NCBI GenBank assembly: GCA_024291935.2
Contig: CM044322.1
Coordinates: 24,613,405 to 24,677,404, forward strand
Length of the DNA: 64,000 bases
Direction of reading: 5' to 3'
DNA from: Okapia johnstoni
Lineage: Eukaryota > Chordata > Mammalia > Artiodactyla > Giraffidae
The notes under the pieces were generated by a model. It was not told the DNA's origin and searched no databases. It was given only the letters and a program-made list of their open reading frames with translations. Of the stretch, positions 11,401-20,972 are shown piece after piece (the first letter of the stretch is position 1; the number at the start of each line of letters is the position of its first letter). A program made the translations under genes and the position numbers.

Positions 11401-13998
11401 CTTATACTTATTCTCAAGGTCTATAGGCCTCTTCCAATGCTTAGTCAAGGCTAACTACAGGGTTTTAATCTGTTGCACCTGTCACTTCCAGGGCAGTTGC
11501 CTCTTCTTTCTTTTGGCTTCCTCAGTTTGCAAGTCTCTTCAGTGTCTAATTTCCACCCTGGCACAAGGGGGTGAAGGTGGTCACTTATTTAGGCTCACTT
11601 GTTCAGTTAGGATGTGGGGAGGGAGGAACACTGTAAACAAATATTACTGGCGTGTGTGGGGAATGCTTACAGTTTATGGACCACACTGGGTTTGCCCCAG
11701 CTCACTGCAGCGTGTGCTTTCCCAGTCTACACTGCTCAGGCTCCAGGTTGCTCTGTAGGGGAACTGTCCTAAATGGGCCCTGGGTTTTGTGTACTTACAA
11801 GGTCTAAGCTGCTCAGGTTCAGGTTCTCAGGTACTCCACAAAGGCACAAACTCGGTTGGGCATGCGTTTTGTGCTCTTCCCAGGTCTGAGCAGCTCAGGC
11901 GACCAGATGCTTGGTGAGCGCACTGTCCCAGGTGGCCAGTGTGTCTTAATCACCTCCCCAGCCCCAGCTGCTCAGTTTCCTGGGTGTGCTGCAAGAACAC
12001 CGTCTCAGGTGTGCCATGTGTCTCTGGGGAGTTGATCTCTGGCTGCAACCCTCCTAGCAGATGTCAACTGTCCAGGATCCCAGGAAGACTTGGTTAGCAA
12101 CTGGGAGCCTGCTCACAGTTTGGTGCAGGATGCCATCCCTGGGGTCGAAATTGCCCCTTGTCTTCCAGCTTTGGCTGTCGCCCTGCTGTCTCTCTTCCTC
12201 TGACGGGGGGATGAGCTGGTCCACAGCTGGCTAGCTCTCCTTTGGTGTTTGCTCAGTCCTTTGTTCTGTGAGTGGGCCAGGCTGCACCTTAGGTTAGAAC
12301 TTTTCAAGGGAAAATACTCTCTCTTTTTTTTTTCTGTCTCTGGCTATCCCACAGTTTGGGTTGCTATCTCACGTTAGCTCCTTTAAATTGTCCTCAGGGC
12401 ATTCAGGCTCAGTCCTTACCCTAAGCATACAACCAATGCCTCCCTGTTCAGCCCCCGCTCACTAGTGGCAGATGGGAACGTCTGGGCTACTTCTTTGCTG
12501 GGAGTTGCAGTTAGGCGCATATTCTCTGTGTGTGTGTGTGTGTGTTTTCCCTCCCGAGATTCCAAAACTCCCCACAGACCTGCCAGTGAGAGGGTTTCCT
12601 GGTGTTTGGAAGCTTCTCCTCCTTCAAGACTCCCTCCCCGGGACAGGTCTCTTTCGTCTCTCTTTTTGTTTTTTATATTTTGTCCTACCTCCTTTTGAAG
12701 AGAATGGGCTGCCTTTCTGGGTGCCTGGTGTCCTCCACCAGCATTCAGAAGTTGGTTTGTGGAAGTTGCTCAGCATTCAAATGATCTTTTGATGAATTTG
12801 TGGGGGAGAAAGTGGTCTCCCTGTCCTATTCCTCCACCATCTTAGGACAGCCCCTTAAGTATGTCTCTTATGACCAAAATTCAGTAATGCCCATACTTTA
12901 TTGGGGCTTCCTTGGTGGCTCAAATGGTAAAGAATCTGCCTGCAATGTGGGAAACCTGGGTTTGATCCCTGGGTTGGGAAGATCCCCTGGAGAGAATCTC
13001 CACCACAGTATTCTTACCTGGAGAATCCCCATGGACCCAGGAGCCTGGCAGGCTACAATCCATGTGGTCACAAAGAGACAGGACTGCAACTAAGCACAGC
13101 ACAGCACATACTTGATTGCAACAAGATGTCAGGCTCTCCTGAGTTTGTTTTAGTCTATTCCATTATCTCCATTCATCCTCATAATGAAGTGGAATATGTT
13201 TTACTCTGCTTGACACCTCAGGAAAGAGAGTATTTGAGATTGTATGTATTTAATCCAGTCACACAAGGAAGATGAAATGATTCTGGCTGAAATAAGACTG
13301 GGAATTCTGGGTTTGATCATTATCAGATGGTCAGACCACACTTGGCCATAGACAGATCTCTTATTTACAAACTTGAGGTCACATTCCACCCCAGATTTTA
13401 AAAGACAGCTCTTTTTCTCCCCAGGTGCCTGATGACTCCCTTGGATAACCTTGCTATAATTCACTCTCTCCTTACGGATTCAGACTTGGCCCATCTGTCC
13501 CAGTGTCCAAACATCAGTCAGCTAAAGGGCCTGGATCTGAGTGGTGACCTTCTGACGTACTCCAATGTTAAGCACCTCTCAGTTCTGCTGGAGAAAGTTG
13601 CAGGCACACTTGAAAAACTGGACTTAAACCTGTGTGGGATCAGAGACTTCCATCTTGAAGCCATCCTGCCTGCCCTGAGCCATTGCTTCCAGCTCAAGTC
13701 CTTCAGCATGTGTGGAAACCTCCTCTCCATGGCTGTCATGGAGAAGATGCTGCGACACACCTCTGCACTGCCCAGTTTAAATAATGAGCTCTATCCTGTC
13801 CCTCAGGAGAGTTTGTGGTCTAGGGGAATCCGTCAACCACAGAGACTTGCACAGTGTCGGGCTGAACTGTTTGAGATTCTGAAGGACTTAGGACGTCCCA
13901 GGACCATTTGGATTAGCTCTATCCCCTGTCCACAGTGTGAAGGTCATGCGTTCTATCATCCTGAACCCATTAGATACCAGGGAAATATCCTTGCCTAG
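2471..13998 (+). CDS. PRAME: PRAME family protein P1, complete (478 aa), exon 4 separated by an L1-filled intron
   Basis: Coding exons are 2471-2757, 3189-3764 and 13425-13998 (TAG). Donors are tccaa|gtaagt and ctcag|gtgagt; acceptors are ccccacag| and ctccccag|. The sum is 1437 nt with no internal stop. Residues 1-96 carry the PRAME amino end ([29 protein letters not shown]). Residues 97-287 carry [31 protein letters not shown] and VQLDCIQEV. Residues 289-478 carry the leucine-rich repeats, an LxxLL (LSVLL, 339-343) and the C-terminal CPQC...FYHPEPI. In human PRAME the last motif is CPHCG, so here G is E. The family is known as a CUL2-Elongin receptor and nuclear-receptor repressor; that role here is inferred. 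Intron 3 is 9660 bp because of an L1 and three SINEs. Transcript joining across that intron is my inference from phase and homology; exon calls are firm. Confidence 0.85.
3985..4197 (+). mobile_element. Bov-tA SINE in P1 intron 3
   Basis: The tRNA-derived head 'gggcttcccaggcggctta' is followed by 'attcttgcctggagaatgcc' and 'gttagacatgactgaa'. An imperfect target-site duplication, aattttctcattg (3972-3984) and aatttctccatta (4198-4210), flanks it. Confidence 0.88.
4593..4814 (-). mobile_element. Bov-tA SINE, antisense, in P1 intron 3
   Basis: On the - strand it reads from the head 'ccttcccaggtggctcagtg' back to 'agtcaggcacaactgaagtg'. Flanking repeats gaaataagggtg (4581-4592) and gagataagagtg (4815-4826) form a diverged target-site duplication. 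Confidence 0.85.
5237..9237 (-). pseudogene. Broken L1 ORF2 (endonuclease-reverse transcriptase)
   Basis: The frame opens at 9237 with the endonuclease start ([13 protein letters not shown]). It continues through GDFNTPL near 8800, the reverse-transcriptase core with FADDMILY at about 6936-6959, and a C-terminal Cys-rich stretch ([18 protein letters not shown]) near 5570. It is split by frameshifts and stops into at least six pieces and by a 0.19-kb nested insertion at 7272-7462. It is a dead copy of a retrotransposon polyprotein. Confidence 0.9.
7272..7462 (-). mobile_element. Nested L1 3'-end fragment inside L1 ORF2
   Basis: About 190 bp matching the L1 3' end of the same family interrupts the RT frame between the segment ending INKLKDKN and the one starting [11 protein letters not shown]. 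The shared text 'ttgccatacattgacatg' occurs both at the host L1 3' end (about 4951) and here (about 7333). Orientation equals that of the host L1. Exact target duplication is not clear. Confidence 0.8.
9289..10212 (-). pseudogene. Broken L1 ORF1 (RNA-binding protein)
   Basis: Reading the - strand, the carboxy half is recognisable from [18 protein letters not shown] and ends at a TAG at 9289-9291. The likely start ATG is at 10210-10212, followed within eight codons by an in-frame stop, and other stops follow. This is the L1 nucleic-acid chaperone ORF and is inactive here. Confidence 0.7.
12904..13106 (+). mobile_element. Bov-tA SINE in P1 intron 3
   Basis: The head 'gggcttccttggtggctca' leads to the body 'tattcttacctggagaatcc'. 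The flanks catactttattg (12892-12903) and catacttgattg (13107-13118) differ at one base, a target-site duplication. It lies 34 bp beyond the right L1 target repeat. Confidence 0.9.
13135..13345 (+). mobile_element. MIR-like ancient SINE in P1 intron 3
   Basis: The text 'tctccattcatcctcataat', followed by a trace of 'ccagtcacacaaggaagatg', looks like a MIR core. The same element is present in P3 intron 3 (about 42535-42700), so it predates the duplications. Confidence 0.5.
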
Positions 13999-14295
13999 TT
14001 GACTGCCTATATCACAAATTTTCTTGGATACTAAAAGCTAGGATACAGTTGCATCATAAGGGAACAGAAACTCATGGTTTCAGACATCTGCTCAATGTGA
14101 ATATGAGAAGAAAAAGTGATTCAGCAAAAGTGCAGGATTGCAGAGGGAAAAATTGACTCTGAGAGGAAAAGGGGGCTTGGAGGACAAGTGTCCCAAAGAG
14201 CCAGAAAGATGAACCTAAATTTCATTAGGTGGATTTGGAGCTTTTCATATATATGAAGTTACCCGTGGTTGGATGTTTCTAAAGATATGGTCAAA

Positions 14296-14301
14296 AATAA
14301 A
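14296..14301 (+). promoter_or_regulatory. P1 polyadenylation signal AATAAA
   Basis: AATAAA lies about 300 bp after the P1 stop codon, in 3' UTR sequence that aligns with the P2 3' UTR (shared 'ggtttcagacat' and the AATAAA region). Confidence 0.65.
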
Positions 14302-14814
14302 GAGGCCCTCAGTGTAAACTTACTGCTGCTTTCTCTGTATTATTCAGTTTTCTCATTTTATACATTAGGAGTCTCCAGACACTGATAAAAGATTAAGGCA
14401 CTGAGTTGTCTATGATCTGAAACATTACCATTTAAGCAAGTTATGTATTCTTTCTGGGTTGTCTCTTCCCTCTGCACTTATTTCTGAGGCTGTTCACTGG
14501 GCTAATACACAGAAAGGGGAACATACTCAGTGTTCAGTGAGCCATTGAAGAGCTCTTGGCAGGACCCTCACTGCTGATTCAGGTCATGATCCTGAACTTG
14601 ACCAGTCCTCATGCTTTTCCTACTGTGTCCGTAAGCCTCAGCCACTGCTGGGAAGGTTGGAGAATGCATAGGAGAGATTGGAGTTATCTCGAGGGATAGA
14701 CATTCTGAGCCTCAGGTCTCCTAGGCTACTTGCTTATAGATCAGACCAGAGAATAAAAATTACTTTGACAAGTAGGGCTTGTTAGTTTGGTAATAAAAAC
14801 CTAACAGAAACTAG
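14302..14814 (+). other. 3' flanking block of P1, shared with other PRAME units
   Basis: No gene is seen. The block recurs downstream of P2 (33660-34135, then 35625-35690 after an interruption) and, inverted, beyond P4 (about 22600-22740) and P5 (about 50040-50200). The anchor is the 'gctgattcaggtcatgatcc' stretch at about 14573. Confidence 0.55.
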
Positions 14815-16215
14815 TTAGTACAAAAGTTAGTACAAGGAAAGAAATCTTAAAGATGAGAGCAGAAATAAATGAGATAGAAATGAAGAAAACAATAAAAGAG
14901 ATCAATGAGACTAAAAACTGATAGCAAACTTAATAAACCTTTATCCAGACTCATCAAGAGGGAGACGACTCATATCAATAAAATTAGAAATGAAAACAGG
15001 TAAGTTACAACTGACATCACAGAAACACAAATAACAGATTCCCACAAACAACTATATACCAATAAAATGGACAACTTAGAAGAAATGGATAAATCCTTAG
15101 AAAGGTACAACCTTCTAAAACTGAACCAGGAAGCAAGAGAAAACATGAACAGACCAATAACAAGAACTAAAATCAAAACTGTGATTTAAAAACTTCCAGA
15201 AAACCAAAGTCCAGGACCAGACGGCTCCACAGAATTCTATCAAACGTTTAAAGAGTTAATACCTATTCTCCTACTATAAGTTGTAGAGAAAGAAACACTC
15301 CTAAATCCATTTTATGAGACCACTATCTCCCTGATACCAAAACCACACAAAGATATGCTCAAAAAAGAAAATTACTGGCCAATACCACTGATGACCACAG
15401 CCACAAAAATCCTTAACAAAATACTACCAGATATCGATAGAATCCAACAATATATCAAAAGGATCATACATCATGATCAATTGGGATTCACCCCAACGAT
15501 GCAAGGATTCTTCAGTGAATGCAAATCAATCAATGTGACACACCACATTAACCAACTGAAGAATGAAACACATAGATGAAAAATACCTATCAAAAACATC
15601 TCAATAGATGCAGAATAATCTTATGACAAAATTCAACACCCATTTATGATTAAAATGAAAGGACAAACAAAACTAGTAAACCTTTAGCCAGACACTTTAA
15701 GTAAAAAACAGAGAAGACTCAAATCAATAAAATTAGAAATGAAAAAGGAGAAGTTACAAGTGACACCTTATTTTTATGAAAAACGTCTCAGGAAAGTAGG
15801 CATAAAGGGAACTTTTCTCAACATAATAAAGAAAATATATGAGAAACTCACAGAAAATATCATTCTTAAAGGTGAAAACTGAAAGCATTTCCTCAAAGAT
15901 CAGGAACAAGACAAGGATGTGCACTCTTGCTCCTATTATTTAGCATAGTTTTTAAGGTCCTAGCTTTGGCAATCAGAGGAAAAAAGAAATACAAGAAATC
16001 CACTTTGGAAAATATAGGGTGCAACTCTCACTGTTTACAGAAGACATGATTGTATACATACAAAAACCTAAATATACTACTAGAAAACCAGTAGACCTCA
16101 TCAATGAATTTGGTAATATTAAAGTTTACAAAATTAATACACATAAATCTGTTGCATTCCTATACACTAACAATAGAATATCAGAAAGAGAAATAAAAAT
16201 ATATATATATCCTAT
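14815..16215 (+). mobile_element. Degenerate L1 ORF2 fragment, sense orientation
   Basis: Translated pieces match L1 reverse transcriptase: [19 protein letters not shown] at 15373 onward, [12 protein letters not shown] at about 16030, and YKINTHKSVAFLYTNN at about 16120. Many stops are present. The active-site FADD has become FTED. The segment at about 15660-15770 repeats the text of 14900-15020 ('caataaaattagaaatgaaa'), so the copy carries an internal duplication or nested piece. Confidence 0.8.
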
Positions 16216-17091
16216 TTCAGTTCAGTTCAGTTCAGTCACTTAGTCGTGTCCGACTCTTTGTGACCCCATGAATCGCAGCACGCCAGGCCTCCCTGCCCAT
16301 CGCCAACTCCCGGAGTCCACCCAAACCCATGTTCATTGAGTCGGTGATGCTATCCAACCATCTCATCCTCTGTCGTCCCCTTCTCCTCCTGCCCTCAATC
16401 TTTCCCAGCATCAGGGTCTTTTCCAATGAGTCAGTTCTTCGCATCAGGTGGCCAAAGTATTGCAGTTTCAGCTTCAACATCAGTCCTTCCAATGAACACC
16501 CAGGATTGATCTCCTTTAGGATGGACTGGTTGGATCTCCTTGCAGTCCAAGGGACTCTCAAGAGTCTTCTCCAGCACCACAGTTCAAAAGCATCAATTTT
16601 TCGGCACTCAGCTTTCTTTGTAATCCAACTCTCACATCCATACGTGACTACAGGAAAAACCATAGCTTTGACTAGACAGACCTTTGTTGATAAAGTAATG
16701 TCTCTGGTTTTTAATATGTTGTCTAGGTTGGTCATAACTTTCCTTCCAAAGAGTAAGCATCTTTTAATTTCATGGCTGCAATCACCATCTGCAGTGATTA
16801 TGGAGCCCCAAAAAATAAAGTCAGCCACTGTTTCCACTGTTTCCCCATCTATTTGCCATGAAGTGATGGGAACAGATGCCATGATCATAGTTTTCTGAAT
16901 GTTGAGCTTTAAGCCAACTTTTTCACTCTCCTCTTTCACCTTCATCAAGAGGCTCTTTAGTTCTTCTTCACTTTCTGCCATAAGGGTGGTGTCATCTGCG
17001 TATCTGAGGTTATTGATATTTCTCCCGGCAATCTTGATTCCAGCTTGTGTTTCCTCCAGCCCAGCGTTTCTCATGATGTAATCTGCATATA
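16216..17091 (-). mobile_element. BovB (RTE) LINE fragment, antisense, 280-codon open frame
   Basis: The - strand frame 17074-16232 encodes the BovB RT carboxy half: NINNLRYADDTTLMAESEEE with the YADD catalytic box, then WCWRRLLRVPWTARRSNQSI and the 3' end text 'agttcagttcagttcagtca'. It is truncated at its 5' side, where it passes straight into an A/T tract. It is a transposon remnant despite the long frame. Confidence 0.9.
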
Positions 17092-17970
17092 AGCAAATAT
17101 ATATATATTATATTTATATATAAGATAATAAAATATAATATATATATTATATAATATATATACAATATCTATATTATATATATTATAATATTATATATTA
17201 TATATAATATATTATAATGTATATATAATAAATATATACATAATATTTATTATATATACAATATTATAATATAATATATATTATATTATATATATAATAT
17301 ATACAATATATACATATATACAGTATATGCAATATATAGTATTATATATTATTAAATAATATAAATTATATTATATTATATATTATAATATAATATTATT
17401 ATATAGTATGATATATAAATATATTATATGTATTATATATATAGTATATATAATGCACATTATATATAATAATATATTATATATATTATTATAGTATATA
17501 TTATAATATATATTATGATATTATATAAGTATATAATATATACTTTTATACATATTATCTATATTAATTAATTATATAATTATATATTAATTAATAATAT
17601 GATTAATTGTATTAATATATTATATTATATATATCATATCTATTATATACATGATATATATATTTATATTATACATTATGTATAATATATATATTATTGT
17701 AATATTATATTGTTATTATCTATTATATATATTATTAAAAATATTATATAATATATGTTATCTGTAATATATATTATATATAATTATACAATATAATAAT
17801 ATATATAATTATACATATATTATGTATATTATACAATATAACATATATAATTATACATATATTATGTATATATTATATATATTATACAATATATAATTAT
17901 ATGTATATATTATATGATATATTATATTATCTCATATATATTATCTCATATATAAATTATATATAATTAT
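17092..17970. repeat. A/T tract 1, about 0.88 kb of nearly pure TA-rich DNA
   Basis: Almost every base is A or T (tatatattatataatat-like words, no fixed period visible), with a few scattered G and C. It sits exactly between the 5' sides of two oppositely oriented BovB copies. It would be strongly self-complementary. Confidence 0.9.
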
Positions 17971-19374
17971 AAAGATGATGCTGTTAAAGTGCTGCACTCA
18001 ATATTCCAGCAAATTTGGAAAACTCAGCAGTGACAACAAGATTGGAAAACATCAGTTTTCATTCCAATCCCAATGAAAGGCAATGCCAAAGAATATTCAA
18101 ACTATCGTGCAATCACACTCATTTCACATGTTAGCAAGCTAGTTCTCAAAATCTGTCAAGCTAGGCTTCGACAGTGCATGTACCAAGAACTTGCAGTTGT
18201 ACAAGCTGGATTTAGAAAAGGCAGAGGAACCAGACATAAAATTGCCAACAAACAGTGGATCATAGAAAAATCAAGAGAATTAAAAAAAAAATCTCCTTAT
18301 GCTTCATTGACTACAAGGAAGACTTTGATTGTGTGGATCACAGCAAACTGTGGAAAATTCTTAAAGAAATGGGAATACCAGACCACCTACCCTGCCTCCT
18401 CAGAAATCTGTATGCAGGTCAAGAAGCAACATTTAGAACTAGACACGGAACAACAGAATGGTTCAAAATTGGGAAAGGAGTACGTCAAGGCTATATACTG
18501 ACATCCTGCTTGTTTAATCTACATGCAGAGTACATCATGGGAAATTTCGGGTTGGTTGAAGGTCAAGATGGAATCAAGATTGCTGGGAGAAATAAAAATA
18601 ACTTCAGATATGCAGATTATACCACCCTAATGGCAGAAAGTGTAGAGGAACTAAAGAGCCTCTTGATGAAGGTGACAGAAGAGAGTGGCAAAGCTGGCAT
18701 AAAATGCATTTAAAAAACTGAGATTATGGAATTATGTCCCATCACTTCATGGCAAATAGATGGGGAAAAAATGGAAATAGTGACAGGTTTTATTTTCCTG
18801 GGCTCCAAAATCATTGTGGATGGTGACTGCAGTCATGAAATTAAAAGAGGCTTGTTCCTTGGAAGAAAAGCTGTGAAGAAACTAGACAGTGTATTAAAAA
18901 GCACACCTTGCTGACAAAGCTCCATATAGGCAGGCTATGGTTTTCCAGTAGTTATGTACAGATGTGAGAGTTGGACCATAAAAGAAGGCTGAGTGCCAAA
19001 GAATTGATGCTTTGGAACTGTGGTGTTGGAGAAGACCCCTGAGAGTCCCTTTGATGGCAAGGAGATCAAACCAGTCAATCCAAAGGAAATCAGTCGTAAA
19101 TATTCATTGGAATGACTGATGCTGAAACGGAAGCTCCAATATTTTGACCACCTGATGGGAAGAGCCAACTCATGGGAAAAGACCCTGATGTTGGGAAGGA
19201 TTTAGGGCAGGAGGAGAAGGGGGTGACAGAGGATGAGATGGTGGGATGGCATCACCAACTCAATGGACATGAGTTTGAGCACACTCCGGGAGACAGTGAA
19301 GGACAGGGAAGGCTGGTGCACTGAAGTCCATGGGATCACAAAGAGTCAGTCACAACTGATTGACTGAACAACAA
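17971..19374 (+). mobile_element. BovB (RTE) LINE copy, sense, degenerate
   Basis: It opens at 'gatgatgctgttaaagtgct'. RT pieces include NYRAITLISHVSKLV, VQAGFRKGRGTRH, FDCVDHSKLWKILKEMGIPD and FRYADYTTLMAESVEE, where the YADD box has become YADY. It ends at 'gactgaacaacaactc'. Stops and frameshifts break it. Its 3' half (from about 18530) is an inverted copy of the element at 16216-17091. Confidence 0.88.
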
Positions 19375-19627
19375 CTCAGTTCCACTTCCAATCTTCTCTT
19401 AAGCTTTTCCTTGGGGATAAGTATTTCACTTGCCATTTCAGTAAACAAAGGATGTTGCAGCCAAAAGGCCATTATCCACTGCAGTTCCCCTTCCCTCAAG
19501 ATAGTCTGCCCTGAGGGTAATTCAAGAAGGAGAAAACAGTATGGTTTCCTAAAGTAGTTAAGATGCATACCATATGGATGACTTCAATAAGTCCAGACTC
19601 TTTCCATACATAAAAAAGCATGAGAAG

Positions 19628-19960
19628 GAGCTTCCCTGGAAGTTCAGTGGTTAAGAATCCACCTGTTAGTGCAAGGGATACAGGTTGGATCCTTGGTCCA
19701 GGAAGATCTCACATGCTGTGTAGCAACTAAACCCATGCCCCACAAACACTGAGCACTCAACTAGAGCCTGGGACCCGTGACTACTGAAGCCCACGCTCTG
19801 CAACGAGAGAAGCCACCAAAATGAGAAACCAATGCCCTTCAACTAGAGAGTAACCCATGCTCACCAGAACAAGAGAAAGGCTGTGCTCAGCAAGGAAGAC
19901 CCAGCAGAGCGCCCCCCCAAAAGTAAATAAATAAATGAAATTATAAAAATAAATAACAAT
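19628..19960 (+). mobile_element. CHR-2-type SINE
   Basis: It starts 'gagcttccctggaagttca' and 'gtggttaagaatccacctg', continues through 'ctagagcctgggacccgtg', 'cgagagaagccaccaaaatg' and 'gaagacccagcagagcgc', and ends in an (aaataaat)n tail. Confidence 0.8.
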
Positions 19961-20289
19961 TTTAAAAAGCATGAAAATCATCAATTTGAGATGTATCATT
20001 TTTATAATATGCAGCAATCTTTTGATGTTTTCTGATTTTTTTTTTCAGCAGATGACCTTATGTACTCTGGCCCCCCCTTATAACTTTTGAATAGTTCTTC
20101 AGATCTGTCTGAGAAGCCACCTTTCTGGCTATAATCTTCTGTAAATTCACCAAATAAAACATTTGTCCTATTTTAGGTTGTGCATTTCTTATCGTTTTAC
20201 ATGCTCTTCCAAGACATTTTCCCAATCCACAGTGTCCTGTTCCCACTCACCTGAGTTCTAGGTGTTACATGGAAACTGTCAGCTAAAAC
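19961..20289. other. Intergenic stretch, nothing identified
   Basis: A poly-T run near 20037-20045 and otherwise unremarkable sequence. No PRAME homology or named repeat was recognised. Confidence 0.4.
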
Positions 20290-20745
20290 ATTAGTCACCA
20301 CCTGAAAGCAGAGAGTTATTTTATTTGGTGGGAATGTTTAGGACCCAAGCTGGGGAGACAGCATCTCAGAAACTCTGAGAAAACTGCTCCAAGGAAGCAG
20401 GAATGAGAGTCAGGCTATATACAAGTTTGTAACAAGGGGAGCAGGCAGTCTGAACATCAAAGATTACTGTGAGGTAAGAAGAGTCAGATATCAAGTTAAA
20501 TTTAGTTTTGTATGTATGGGAAGATGCAAGCCTCTGGGCTCACTGAATTCATTCCTTTCATGTGCACCTCAGCTCTCTGGGGCCAAATCCCGTCTCCTTA
20601 TTCACCTTAGGGGGTGGCAGTCATGGCAGATGGCTGCTTCTTTCATTCTCAGCTCCTCAGCAATCACCGCAGGGAATGGCGACATCTGCTGGATTAGAGG
20701 ATTACATCACTGTGTAAGTATTTGTACTCGTGGCATTTATAGGAC
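20290..20745. mobile_element. Probable endogenous-retroviral LTR fragment
   Basis: The text 'gtgggaatgtttaggaccca', 'ggagacagcatctcagaaac', 'tatgggaagatgcaagcctc' and 'ggtggcagtcatggcagatg' resembles a ruminant LTR that I recall only approximately. No retroviral reading frame accompanies it. Family unassigned. Confidence 0.4.
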
Positions 20746-20754
20746 AGCATAATT

Positions 20755-20972
20755 TTTTTTAATATTTATTATTTTGATTATTTGACTGCACTGGGTCTTA
20801 ATCATGCACGTATGATCTTTGATCTCCCTTGCGCCCCTGAGGGATCATTTAGTTGTGGCAGGTGAAAGCTTAGTTGCAGGATATGGGATATAGTTTCTTG
20901 ACCAGTGATTGAACTCAGGCCCCCTGCATGGGAGCATGGAGTTGTACCCACTGGCCCACCAGGGAAGCTCCA
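20755..20972 (-). mobile_element. CHR-type SINE, antisense
   Basis: On the - strand it reads from 'gagcttccctggtgggccag' back to an A/T-rich tail at about 20756-20785, typical of CHR SINEs. Confidence 0.75.

Larger units (their letters stand above)
4889..12855 (-). mobile_element. Near full-length L1-BT-type LINE-1, antisense in P1 intron 3
   Basis: The element spans about 7.97 kb with all parts in order on the - strand: 5' UTR (about 10213-12855, starting 'ggggctgtcctaagatggtg'), ORF1 (to 9289), ORF2 (9237-5237) and 3' UTR. The flanks taaatatgtctatta (4874-4888) and taagtatgtctctta (12856-12870) match at 13 of 15 bases, a target-site duplication. Both ORFs are broken, so it cannot be autonomous. 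It is inserted within the host gene but against its transcription. Confidence 0.92.

Noticed and set aside
16232..17074. 280-codon - strand frame as a host gene
   Set aside because: YADDTTL and the carboxy region identify the BovB reverse transcriptase; its 5' part is missing and it lies between repeats.
17092..17970. A/T tract as replication origin, CRISPR array or regular satellite
   Set aside because: There are no evenly spaced identical repeats or spacers, and no fixed period is visible by eye. The host is a mammal.
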